Shown here one piece after another: positions 1 to 6,327 of a DNA stretch of 17,973 bases. The number at the start of each line of letters is the position of its first letter. Within the stretch, counting starts at the first letter, position 1. The stretch comes from Nitratifractor sp. (GTDB taxonomy: Bacteria; Campylobacterota; Campylobacteria; Campylobacterales; Sulfurovaceae). The notes under the pieces were generated by a model that did no database searches, was not told the origin of the DNA, and was given only the letters and a program-made list of their open reading frames with translations. Where the stretch lies: assembly GCA_024762845.1 (NCBI GenBank), contig JANTGQ010000007.1, positions 1 to 17,973 of the forward strand, in the 5' to 3' direction. Both the position numbers and the translations under genes were made by a program.

Positions 1-839
1 TTTAAGAGCCCCTCTTCGAGTGTGTCTCTAAGCTCTCTTGCGTCTTCTATTTCGAAATCGAGGGCATCTGTTGCACTCTCTAGCGCTTTGGCAAAGCCGA
101 CAACATTTGCAATATCTTTTATATCTGCACGTAAGCCTCCCTGCTCATATTTACCGCCAAAGATTAGAGGCATAAGCTCTGGTGCATTTTGGGAGATATA
201 GAGAGCTCCAATATCTTTTGGTCCGCCAATATTTGCGCCTTCAAAGCTTAAAAAGTCTACTCTCTCTCTTTGGGTGTCGATAGGTATGCGCCCCATTGCA
301 TCTTTTGCATTTACAAAAAGTGGTACGTCATTGAGAGCACATATTTGTGAAACCTCTTCGAGTGGTTGTATAACGCCACTCTCTTCATCTACAAGTGGCA
401 TTGAGACTATGGCAGTTTTAGAGTTTACATACTCTTTTAGAAGCTCTAAATCTATAGTACCATCTATGGTTGCAGGTACTTTGTGGATACGACAACCTTG
501 AGATTCGAGCATATGCAGCATGCGAAGCTCTGCCATGGAGCTGCGCTCAAAAGCGACAATTGCATTTTTTCTGCCGGTGAGTATATACTGGATATAGATT
601 GTGTAGTAAAGCTGCGATATTGTTTCGTTACAGCCTGAATTTAAAACTATTGTATCTTCATCTTTTGCGTGAATAGATGCATATATTTTATCAATTGACT
701 CTTTATAGACTTTGAGCGCTTTTTGGTTCTCTCTATCTTTACTGTAGAGGTCGATTGCCTTGTCTCTAAAGGGTTGCATTGCATCGATTGCACTCTGTGT
801 TATTGCTGTTGTTATATTGCTATTAAGCAAAATTGCCAT
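1..839 (-). CDS. NifS/IscS-like class V aminotransferase-fold protein, degenerate PLP site, 3' end outside window
   Basis: Reading the minus strand from the ATG at 839 gives an open frame of 279 codons to the window edge, so the C-terminus is missing. The start has a good ribosome site (AAAGGAG, 7 bases upstream). The protein aligns by eye along its whole visible length with bacterial cysteine desulfurases, including the segment around residues 195-214 (DFLSFEGANIGGPKDIGALY), which matches the family's PLP-lysine region. The lysine itself is Asn203 and the preceding His is Ala202. The PLP-stacking His aligns with Ser100, the Asp that holds the pyridine nitrogen with Asn177, and the Asn of the NNETG motif with Glu152. 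The fold is therefore clear but cysteine desulfurase chemistry is unlikely; a scaffold or regulatory role is inference. It is divergent from a LysR regulator at 954, a common regulator-target arrangement. The catalytic Cys loop lies beyond the edge and cannot be judged. Confidence 0.85.
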   Translation of the reverse strand, partial: MAILLNSNITTAITQSAIDAMQPFRDKAIDLYSKDRENQKALKVYKESIDKIYASIHAKDEDTIVLNSGCNETISQLYYTIYIQYILTGRKNAIVAFERSSMAELRMLHMLESQGCRIHKVPATIDGTIDLELLKEYVNSKTAIVSMPLVDEESGVIQPLEEVSQICALNDVPLFVNAKDAMGRIPIDTQRERVDFLSFEGANIGGPKDIGALYISQNAPELMPLIFGGKYEQGGLRADIKDIANVVGFAKALESATDALDFEIEDARELRDTLEEGLL

Positions 840-870
840 AGGTTTCTCCTTTGGGAGTAATATTGTCCGA

Positions 871-891
871 ATTGATGATTAAGATTACAAT
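871..891. promoter_or_regulatory. Candidate LysR-type operator between the divergent genes
   Basis: ATTG and CAAT arms flank 13 bases in the 114-base divergent intergenic region. The dyad is short and imperfect. The call rests mainly on position, since LysR proteins usually bind a T-N11-A-type dyad between themselves and a divergent target gene. Confidence 0.22.
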
Positions 892-918
892 AAAATGCTT
901 TATATAAACTTAAGAGAG

Positions 919-924
919 TATAAT
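919..924 (+). promoter_or_regulatory. -10 box of the LysR gene
   Basis: A perfect TATAAT lies 29 bases before the ATG at 954, giving a predicted leader of about 23 bases that contains AAAGG at 942-946 as ribosome site. No convincing -35 is visible, which is normal for Campylobacterota sigma-70 promoters. Confidence 0.5.
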
Positions 925-953
925 ACTTTTTTATATTTTATAAAGGTTAGTTA

Positions 954-1865
954 ATGAAAATATCACTTCGACAAATAGAGATATTTTTAAACGTTGTCAA
1001 GTATCAAAATTTAACAAAGGTTGCTTCTAATCTGGGGCTTAGCCAATCTGCAATCTCTATGTCTATAAAAGAGCTCGAGACAATACTCGGTAAAAAACTT
1101 TTTGACAGAATAAATAAAAAACTGATTTTAAATGAGATTGGTAGAAGTTTTCATGATGCAGTAGAACCAATATACAAACAGATATGTGATATTGAGAGCG
1201 AATTTAAAAATAGCGAAGATAAGGGGAGCATTAGAGTAGGGGCAAGCACTACAATTATCGACTACCTAATGCCAGGGATTGTGTGTGACTATATGAGTCG
1301 TTATCCAAATGTTAAAATTGACCTCAAAGAGGGAAACACCAAAGAGATAGTCTCGCTCGTAAAGAGCGGTAAAATAGATATGGGTTTTATAGAGGCAGAT
1401 ATTGTTGACAGTGATATACTTAAAGAGTCGATTGGGCATGACCAGTTGGTTATTGTCAGTGCAAATGAAGAGTTTAAAAATAGAGTAGTTACTCTAGAAG
1501 AGATAGCCGACTATCGCTGGGTACTACGAGAGCCTGGCAGCAGTACTCGAGAGGCATTTTTAAATTGCGCTAAAGAGAGTAATGTTAAGCTCAATATCTT
1601 CTTGGAGCTTGGGCATACAGAGTCTATTAAGAGTCTGCTCTTGAGCAAAAAACCATTAAGCTGTCTTTCGAAACTGGCAGTGAGTAGAGAGTTGGCAGAT
1701 GGCTCTTTGTTTGAGTTACAGGTAAAAGGTTTTGAGTGTGCGAGAGAGTTTTATGCGATTTACCATAAAGATAAATATAAGAGCGAACTCTTTATTAAAC
1801 TTTATGAGTTTTCTAAATCGATGATATCACAAGCGATGCTCTCGAAAGGGTGTCTTAGCTGCTAG
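954..1865 (+). CDS. LysR-family transcriptional regulator
   Basis: This is a 303-residue protein, the normal family length. The N-terminal winged helix-turn-helix spans about residues 5-65, with the recognition region LTKVASNLGLSQSAISMSIKELE at 20-42 in standard LysR form, followed by a linker helix and a periplasmic-binding-protein-like effector domain from about residue 90. The start is ATG with AAAGG 7 bases upstream. It is transcribed away from the NifS-like gene and probably regulates that gene and itself. The protein has several cysteines and ends in C300-L-S-C303, so a thiol or metal input is possible but unproven. The effector cannot be deduced. Family assignment is firm; target and ligand are inference. 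Confidence 0.93.
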   Translation: MKISLRQIEIFLNVVKYQNLTKVASNLGLSQSAISMSIKELETILGKKLFDRINKKLILNEIGRSFHDAVEPIYKQICDIESEFKNSEDKGSIRVGASTTIIDYLMPGIVCDYMSRYPNVKIDLKEGNTKEIVSLVKSGKIDMGFIEADIVDSDILKESIGHDQLVIVSANEEFKNRVVTLEEIADYRWVLREPGSSTREAFLNCAKESNVKLNIFLELGHTESIKSLLLSKKPLSCLSKLAVSRELADGSLFELQVKGFECAREFYAIYHKDKYKSELFIKLYEFSKSMISQAMLSKGCLSC

Positions 1866-1887
1866 GCACTTCTTTTTGTGCACTAGC
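1861..1887. terminator. Hairpin over two convergent stop codons
   Basis: GCTAGGCAC (1861-1869) pairs with GTGC-A-CTAGC (1878-1887), a 9-bp stem with one bulged base and an 8-base loop. The TAG stops of the LysR gene (1863-1865, +) and of the facing gene (1883-1885, -) lie in opposite arms. Neither strand has a run of T after the stem, so termination strength is uncertain. Confidence 0.35.
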
Positions 1888-2374
1888 TTCCGCTCCAGCC
1901 ATGCATCTTTTTGGCTGAGATAATAGTATATTCGCCAAGTTCAGTTTTATTTGTTGCTACATAGTTTGACTCTATTAGTTCACTCTCTATTAAATAAGTA
2001 AATGTGGTTTCGCAGTTTTTGATTATAATAAAAAGAGGTGCTGCATTTTTAAGGGCGGAGTAGACTTTTTGAAAGAACTCAACCCTTTTTTCTGGCATTG
2101 TTGTAACAAAGAGATAGTCGTACTGCTTTGACTGCATATGGTATCTTGGACGATTTTCGTTGAGGTACTTAAGTTGTGTGTAGCTATTTTCGTACCCTAC
2201 AAGCCCTTCTAAGTCCTCTTGAGAAAAGGTTGCCAAGAGGTATTCGCAGTAGTCTGCCTGGTCTTGGCAGTAGTTTTGAACTTCATCTATTAAAATAGGC
2301 TCTTTGCAAAAGTGTATTATACGCATACCCGGACTCTTTGGGAGTGCCTCTAAAAGTGGTAGAAAGCCGCTCAT
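1883..2374 (-). CDS. Uncharacterised 163-residue protein, possibly a degenerate methyltransferase fold
   Basis: I do not recognise this gene. It has no signal peptide or membrane segment. Alternating hydrophobic strands such as YDYLFVTTM (about residues 85-93), a helix with VYSALKNAAP, then LFIIIKN, resemble the second half of a Rossmann or class I SAM-methyltransferase fold (motif IV to post I). The glycine-rich SAM loop is not apparent, so if related it is a divergent or inactive member. Its ATG lies 5 bases after the suhB stop, and its ribosome site (GAGGAG) is made by the last two Glu codons of suhB, so the two are translationally coupled. A later Met at residue 17 is a less likely start. 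Existence as a gene is well supported; function is not. Confidence 0.75.
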   Translation of the reverse strand: MSGFLPLLEALPKSPGMRIIHFCKEPILIDEVQNYCQDQADYCEYLLATFSQEDLEGLVGYENSYTQLKYLNENRPRYHMQSKQYDYLFVTTMPEKRVEFFQKVYSALKNAAPLFIIIKNCETTFTYLIESELIESNYVATNKTELGEYTIISAKKMHGWSGS

Positions 2375-2379
2375 CTAGC

Positions 2380-3168
2380 CTACTCCTCTTTAAAATCGGC
2401 AAGATTCTCTAGTAGCTCTTGGTGTATAGATCCATTACTTGCTACGATTATAGATTTGTTAAAGTCGTATTCTGTGCCACCTATTCCACTAACCTCTCCG
2501 CCTGCTTCTTGTAGTATTAAAATTCCACCTGCAACATCCCATGGCTGTAGATTAATCTCGTAAAAGCCGTTTACCTTGCCACTGCTTAAGTAGCAGAGAT
2601 CAATGGCAGCAGCCCCTAAGCGTCTAATATCTCTAATTTTAGGGAGTAGTTGCTGCATGCTCTTTACAACCCACCAATACTCTTTGCCCATTTCGTGTTT
2701 GACATATGGGAAACCGGTAGCGATAATTGCATTTTGTAAAGAGGCATCTTTGTTTACGCTGATTGCTTCGCCGTTGCAAAAAGCCCCATGTCCACGCTTG
2801 GCGCTGTAGAGCTCCTCTAAAATTGGGTTGTAGACTAGCGCCTCTTGCGCTTTGCCATCTTCCCAAACTCCTATGCTGATTGCAAGGTGTGGAATTTTAT
2901 GTACAAAGTTTGTTGTTCCATCAATGGGGTCGATAAATATAGCTTTTTTTGGGAGCTCACCACCTAAAAAGCTCTCTTCTGCCACAATAGTGTAGTCGCT
3001 GTAGAGGGGTTGGATTTTCTCTATAAGAAACTCCTCTACAGCTTTGTCGTACTCTGTTACAAGCTCTGTCGGGGACTTTTTAGAGACCTCAAACGTTTTA
3101 GCATAGCCATCTTTTATAATTTTACCAGCCTCTAGGGCTATCTTTTTCAGTTCGTTTAACTTTTCCAT
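2380..3168 (-). CDS. suhB: Inositol monophosphatase-family phosphatase (SuhB-like)
   Basis: The family removes phosphate from inositol monophosphate or related sugar and nucleotide phosphates with Mg2+ or Li+-sensitive metal catalysis, in the cytoplasm. From the start chosen here (ATG at 3168) it is 262 residues, normal for the family. Motif A DPIDGTTNF begins at Asp80 with the metal ligands Asp80 and Asp83, the upstream metal ligand Glu64 or Glu65 is in VAEES, and motif B PWDVAGG holds Asp211. A longer frame from 3192 exists, but it runs through a perfect TATAAT, so those extra codons are more likely promoter. The downstream 163-residue gene starts 5 bases after the stop. The physiological substrate is unknown; E. 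coli SuhB also works with the NusA/NusB complex in rRNA antitermination, but nothing here shows that role. Confidence 0.9.
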   Translation of the reverse strand: MEKLNELKKIALEAGKIIKDGYAKTFEVSKKSPTELVTEYDKAVEEFLIEKIQPLYSDYTIVAEESFLGGELPKKAIFIDPIDGTTNFVHKIPHLAISIGVWEDGKAQEALVYNPILEELYSAKRGHGAFCNGEAISVNKDASLQNAIIATGFPYVKHEMGKEYWWVVKSMQQLLPKIRDIRRLGAAAIDLCYLSSGKVNGFYEINLQPWDVAGGILILQEAGGEVSGIGGTEYDFNKSIIVASNGSIHQELLENLADFKEE

Positions 3169-3174
3169 AGAGCG

Positions 3175-3207
3175 ATTATACATTAATTTCATAATTTTTT
3201 GTATAAT
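3175..3207. promoter_or_regulatory. Mirror-image divergent promoters of suhB and the pqiA-like gene
   Basis: TATAAT occurs on the minus strand (3180-3175) and on the plus strand (3202-3207), each exactly 6 bases from an ATG (3168 and 3214). Together they form an 8-bp perfect inverted repeat, ATTATACA at 3175-3182 and TGTATAAT at 3200-3207, spaced 17 bases. Transcription starting about 7 bases after each -10 would begin at or next to the A of each ATG. Confidence 0.55.
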
Positions 3208-3213
3208 AGGTGT

Positions 3214-4053
3214 ATGAAAAAAATAGTTGATATCTCACTTGCACTTTTGGCATTGTTGTTTCTGCTCTACTTTAGCTTTCTCTCTTTTTCTACTGCAAAA
3301 GAGTTAGAACATATTAATAAAGAGTATTATGAGTCCCAAACAGATATTGGAGAGCTTCTGCAACGTCGCTTTGACTCTATTGTATCGACGCTAACCCTAG
3401 GCGCAGTAAAAGAGAAAAATATAAAAGCACAAAATATCGAAGAGCTTAAGGCGCAAAGTATTATTATAGAGGAGAAAAACCAAAAGGTAACCATTGCACT
3501 AGGCATTGTAGCTGCTCTTATTGTCTTAAGCTTTTTTCTACTCGATAGATATATTTATGCACTTTTACTCGCACTCTCCTCTTTAGTTACACTGCTCTTT
3601 GGTCTCTTTACTCCAATTTTAATGATTGTAATCCATAAGAGTGTAAACTATCTTGGAGATATAGTTTTAACCTTTGAGTCAAAGACTATTATTGGTACAA
3701 TTGCACATCTCTACAAAGATGGTAACTACCCTGTCTCTATTGCAATTTTACTCTTCTCTGTTATTGTACCGCTCGTAAAAACGTTGAGTATGATAGCAGT
3801 TCTCTTATGGAAGCGTTTTCATATGGCTACCAAGATAGTAACATTTTTTAAACATTTAGGGAAGTGGTCGATGTTAGATGTTTTTGTTGTCTCTTTACTG
3901 CTTGTTTACCTAAGTGCTGGCAGTAGTGAGAATAGCTACTCTCAAATAGAGAGTGGGCTCTATATATTCTTAATCTATGTAATATTTTCGATAATTACGT
4001 CGATAGTGGTTGAGAGGGTGATTATTAAAAAAGGGGAAAACGTTAGCGTTTAA
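3214..4053 (+). CDS. PqiA-family inner-membrane protein (single domain)
   Basis: This is a 279-residue membrane protein. One N-terminal membrane segment (about 5-27) is followed by a charged, probably periplasmic stretch (30-85), then further membrane helices to the C-terminus. The segment beginning G216-K-W-S-M-L-D-V-F-V-V is the hallmark of paraquat-inducible protein A, and the FTPILMI stretch also fits. E. coli PqiA has two such domains with CxxC zinc-ribbon pairs and acts with the MCE protein PqiB in lipid trafficking between membranes; here there is only one domain, no CxxC pairs and no MCE gene nearby. The frame could start at TTG 3199, but ATG 3214 avoids reading through the -10 box. 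Its last 11 bases overlap the 3' end of the facing gene. Family assignment is good; partner and substrate are unknown. Confidence 0.8.
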   Translation: MKKIVDISLALLALLFLLYFSFLSFSTAKELEHINKEYYESQTDIGELLQRRFDSIVSTLTLGAVKEKNIKAQNIEELKAQSIIIEEKNQKVTIALGIVAALIVLSFFLLDRYIYALLLALSSLVTLLFGLFTPILMIVIHKSVNYLGDIVLTFESKTIIGTIAHLYKDGNYPVSIAILLFSVIVPLVKTLSMIAVLLWKRFHMATKIVTFFKHLGKWSMLDVFVVSLLLVYLSAGSSENSYSQIESGLYIFLIYVIFSIITSIVVERVIIKKGENVSV

Positions 4054-4285
4054 TCTGTTTAGGTGTTTCTGTGGCTGTAGAGAGCTTTGATAACTCATTT
4101 GTTTTGCAAGACTCTTGTAGAGTCTCTAGCAGTGCTTGGGCTAGTAGCTCCTTATTTTCGCTCATTGCATCTGAGACAAGCATATGTTTTGGATCAAAAA
4201 GGCTGTGTGTTCCGTGAACCTCAATATACTTTAGCTTATCTTCGAACATTAAATCAATAAAGTTACCTATATAAGTTCTTTCCAT
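4043..4285 (-). CDS. Unknown 80-residue protein
   Basis: I do not recognise this protein. The chosen start, ATG at 4283-4285, has AAGGA 7 bases upstream; a longer frame to 4372 would run through two TATAAT boxes and a hairpin, so it is unlikely. The product is soluble and mostly helical, with residues 42-62 (SDAMSENKELLAQALLETLQE) a clear amphipathic helix, and a Thr/Lys-rich basic tail ending in KQIKR. It has one Cys and no signal or membrane segment. It stands alone between two convergent or oppositely organised units, with its own promoter region. The good ribosome site and helix periodicity support a real gene. Confidence 0.65.
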   Translation of the reverse strand: MERTYIGNFIDLMFEDKLKYIEVHGTHSLFDPKHMLVSDAMSENKELLAQALLETLQESCKTNELSKLSTATETPKQIKR

Positions 4286-4302
4286 CGTAAATTCCTTGTT
4301 CA

Positions 4303-4348
4303 AATACTCCATAGTGTGGAGTATTATATATTTGCTTAGGAAATTATA
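4303..4348 (-). promoter_or_regulatory. Promoter with overlapping inverted repeat for the 80-residue gene
   Basis: Two minus-strand TATAAT boxes lie at 4348-4343 and 4328-4323. A perfect 9-bp inverted repeat, AATACTCCA (4303-4311) and TGGAGTATT (4317-4325) with a 5-base loop, overlaps the nearer -10. It could be an operator for that promoter, or a leader stem-loop in mRNA from the farther one. It ends 17 bases before the start codon and just before the ribosome site. Confidence 0.45.
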
Positions 4349-4418
4349 GCATAAAAAAAGATTATTTAACATAAAAATTACACTATTTTGAAAAAAAATG
4401 AAATTTTTGTGGTAGAGC

Positions 4419-6242
4419 CTACTTGGCTCCTGCGTTTTTACGGTCTCTAGTTACTTTTTTTCTTTCGATTGGATCAAGAGCTTTTTTTCTGATACGGATA
4501 GACTCTGGTGTTATTTCGATAAGTTCATCATCTTCGATCCACTCCATAGCATGCTCGAGCGACATATCTCTTGGTGGAATAAGCTTAATCGCATCATCTG
4601 CTCCGGATGTTCTCATGTTTGTAAGTTGTTTCCCTTTTAATGGGTTTACCTCTAGGTCTCCTGGTCTTGCACTTTCACCGATAACCATACCGTTGTATAC
4701 TTTATCTTGAGGGTTTATAAATAGCACCCCTCTTGCTTGGAGGTTATAGAGTGAGAATGCTACTGCCTCTCCATTATCCATAGAGATAAGAGCACCTTGT
4801 GTTCTGCTCTCAACAATTCCTGTGTATGGGCGGTAATCTATGAATGAGTGGTTCATAATACCTTCACCTTTCGTGTCTGTTAGGAATTCGCTTCTAAAAC
4901 CGATAAGTCCACGTGCCGGGATTTCAAACTCTAATCTTACTGTGCCATCTGGCATTGGTGTAAGAGATGTCATATCTGCTTTTCTTTTACCAAGTTTCTC
5001 TATGGCAACACCTTGGAACGCCTCTGGTACATCAACAACAAGGTGCTCAAATGGCTCCATTTTTACGCCGTTTTCCTCTTTTACAACAACTTCTGGACGA
5101 GCTAGTAGGAACTCAAAGCCCTCTCTTCTCATGTTTTCTGCCAAAATACCGATTTGCAGCTCACCACGACCACTTACTTTAAAGCTTGCATCGCCTAGAG
5201 GCTCCATGCGCATTGCGATGTTTGTCTCCATCTCTTTCTCTAAACGTTCACGAATTTTGTTAGATGTTACGTGTTTCCCCTCTTGTCCTGCAAGTGGACC
5301 ATCGTTTACAGACATAATAACAGAGAGTGTCGGCTCTTCAATATGCATAGGGTCGAGTGGTTCAGGTTTTGCAGGGTCACAAATAGAGTCCCCAACATCG
5401 ATATCGTTAAATCCGGCAATTGCTACAATATCTCCAGCTTCTGCTTCGTCAATCTCTACTCTGTCAAGTCCAATAAATCCAATAAGTTTACTTACACGTG
5501 ATTTTGTTTTTGTACCATCTGCTTTAATTAGAAGATACTCACCACCCTTTTTGACTTTTCCGTTAAAGATACGAGATACACCGATACGACCTACAAAGTT
5601 GTCGCTATCAAGTGTAAATACCTGTAGTTGTGTTGCCTCTTCGGGGCTACCTTGGGGGTATGGAACCTGCTCTAAGATTGCTTCGAAAAGTGGTGTCATA
5701 TCTTTGTTTTCATCTTCTAAGTCCCACTTCGCATAGCCGTCTCTTGCTGCTGCGTAGAGTACTGGGAACTCTAACTGATCTTCGTTTGCATCGAGTGCTA
5801 CAAGAAGGTCAAAGACTTCATCCATTACTCTATCTGGCTCTGCACCATCTTTATCGATTTTATTGATTACAACAATTGGTGTAATTCCAAAACCGATAGC
5901 TTTTTTCAGTACAAATTTAGTCTGTGGCATAACACCCTCTTGCGCATCTACTAAAAGAAGTACGCTATCTACCATTTTTAAAACACGCTCTACCTCTCCA
6001 CCAAAATCGGCGTGACCCGGGGTGTCGATGATATTAATTTTGTGGTCACCATAGGTGATGGCTGTGTTTTTAGAGAGAATAGTAATCCCTCTCTCTTTTT
6101 CGATGTCGTTACTATCCATAACTCTATCTTGTACCTCTTGGTGGGCAGAGAATGTTCCACTCTGTTGTAGAAGTTGGTCTACAAGTGTCGTTTTACCGTG
6201 GTCAACGTGCGCAATTACGGCAATGTTTTTAATCTTTTGCAT
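4419..6242 (-). CDS. typA: Ribosome-associated GTPase TypA/BipA
   Basis: TypA is a translational GTPase related to EF-G that binds the 70S ribosome and helps large-subunit assembly and growth under stress or cold. The length, 607 residues, is normal. The G motifs are all present: P-loop AHVDHGKTT at 11-19, switch region ERGITI at 50-55, DTPGH at 73-77 and NKID at 127-130. They are followed by the beta-barrel domain II, the EF-G-like domains III and V, and the TypA-specific C-terminal domain. AAGGA lies 10 bases before the ATG. The gene appears to be a single unit, with a -10-like box 30 bases upstream. It follows dgt on the same strand after an 85-base gap. Nothing is degenerate. Confidence 0.97.
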   Translation of the reverse strand: MQKIKNIAVIAHVDHGKTTLVDQLLQQSGTFSAHQEVQDRVMDSNDIEKERGITILSKNTAITYGDHKINIIDTPGHADFGGEVERVLKMVDSVLLLVDAQEGVMPQTKFVLKKAIGFGITPIVVINKIDKDGAEPDRVMDEVFDLLVALDANEDQLEFPVLYAAARDGYAKWDLEDENKDMTPLFEAILEQVPYPQGSPEEATQLQVFTLDSDNFVGRIGVSRIFNGKVKKGGEYLLIKADGTKTKSRVSKLIGFIGLDRVEIDEAEAGDIVAIAGFNDIDVGDSICDPAKPEPLDPMHIEEPTLSVIMSVNDGPLAGQEGKHVTSNKIRERLEKEMETNIAMRMEPLGDASFKVSGRGELQIGILAENMRREGFEFLLARPEVVVKEENGVKMEPFEHLVVDVPEAFQGVAIEKLGKRKADMTSLTPMPDGTVRLEFEIPARGLIGFRSEFLTDTKGEGIMNHSFIDYRPYTGIVESRTQGALISMDNGEAVAFSLYNLQARGVLFINPQDKVYNGMVIGESARPGDLEVNPLKGKQLTNMRTSGADDAIKLIPPRDMSLEHAMEWIEDDELIEITPESIRIRKKALDPIERKKVTRDRKNAGAK

Positions 6243-6272
6243 ATGAGAAAAATCCTTATTAAATTTACGCGA

Positions 6273-6278
6273 ATAATA
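6273..6278 (-). promoter_or_regulatory. -10-like box of typA
   Basis: TATTAT on the minus strand, preceded by a T-rich stretch, would start transcription near 6266 and give a leader of about 24 bases. It is one mismatch from consensus and supported only by position. Confidence 0.35.
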
Positions 6279-6327
6279 CCCAAAAAAGACTTATAAGCTG
6301 AGCATTAACAAAGGGGCACTTTTGCGT

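Noticed and set aside
3169..3192. N-terminal extension of suhB from the ATG at 3192
   Set aside because: The extra eight codons run through the TATAAT box and have no ribosome site; the ATG at 3168 matches the family start better.
4840..5736. 298-codon open frame on the plus strand inside typA
   Set aside because: It lies wholly within the well-supported typA gene on the other strand, is Ser/Pro/Ile-rich with no recognisable motif, and is the usual antisense shadow.
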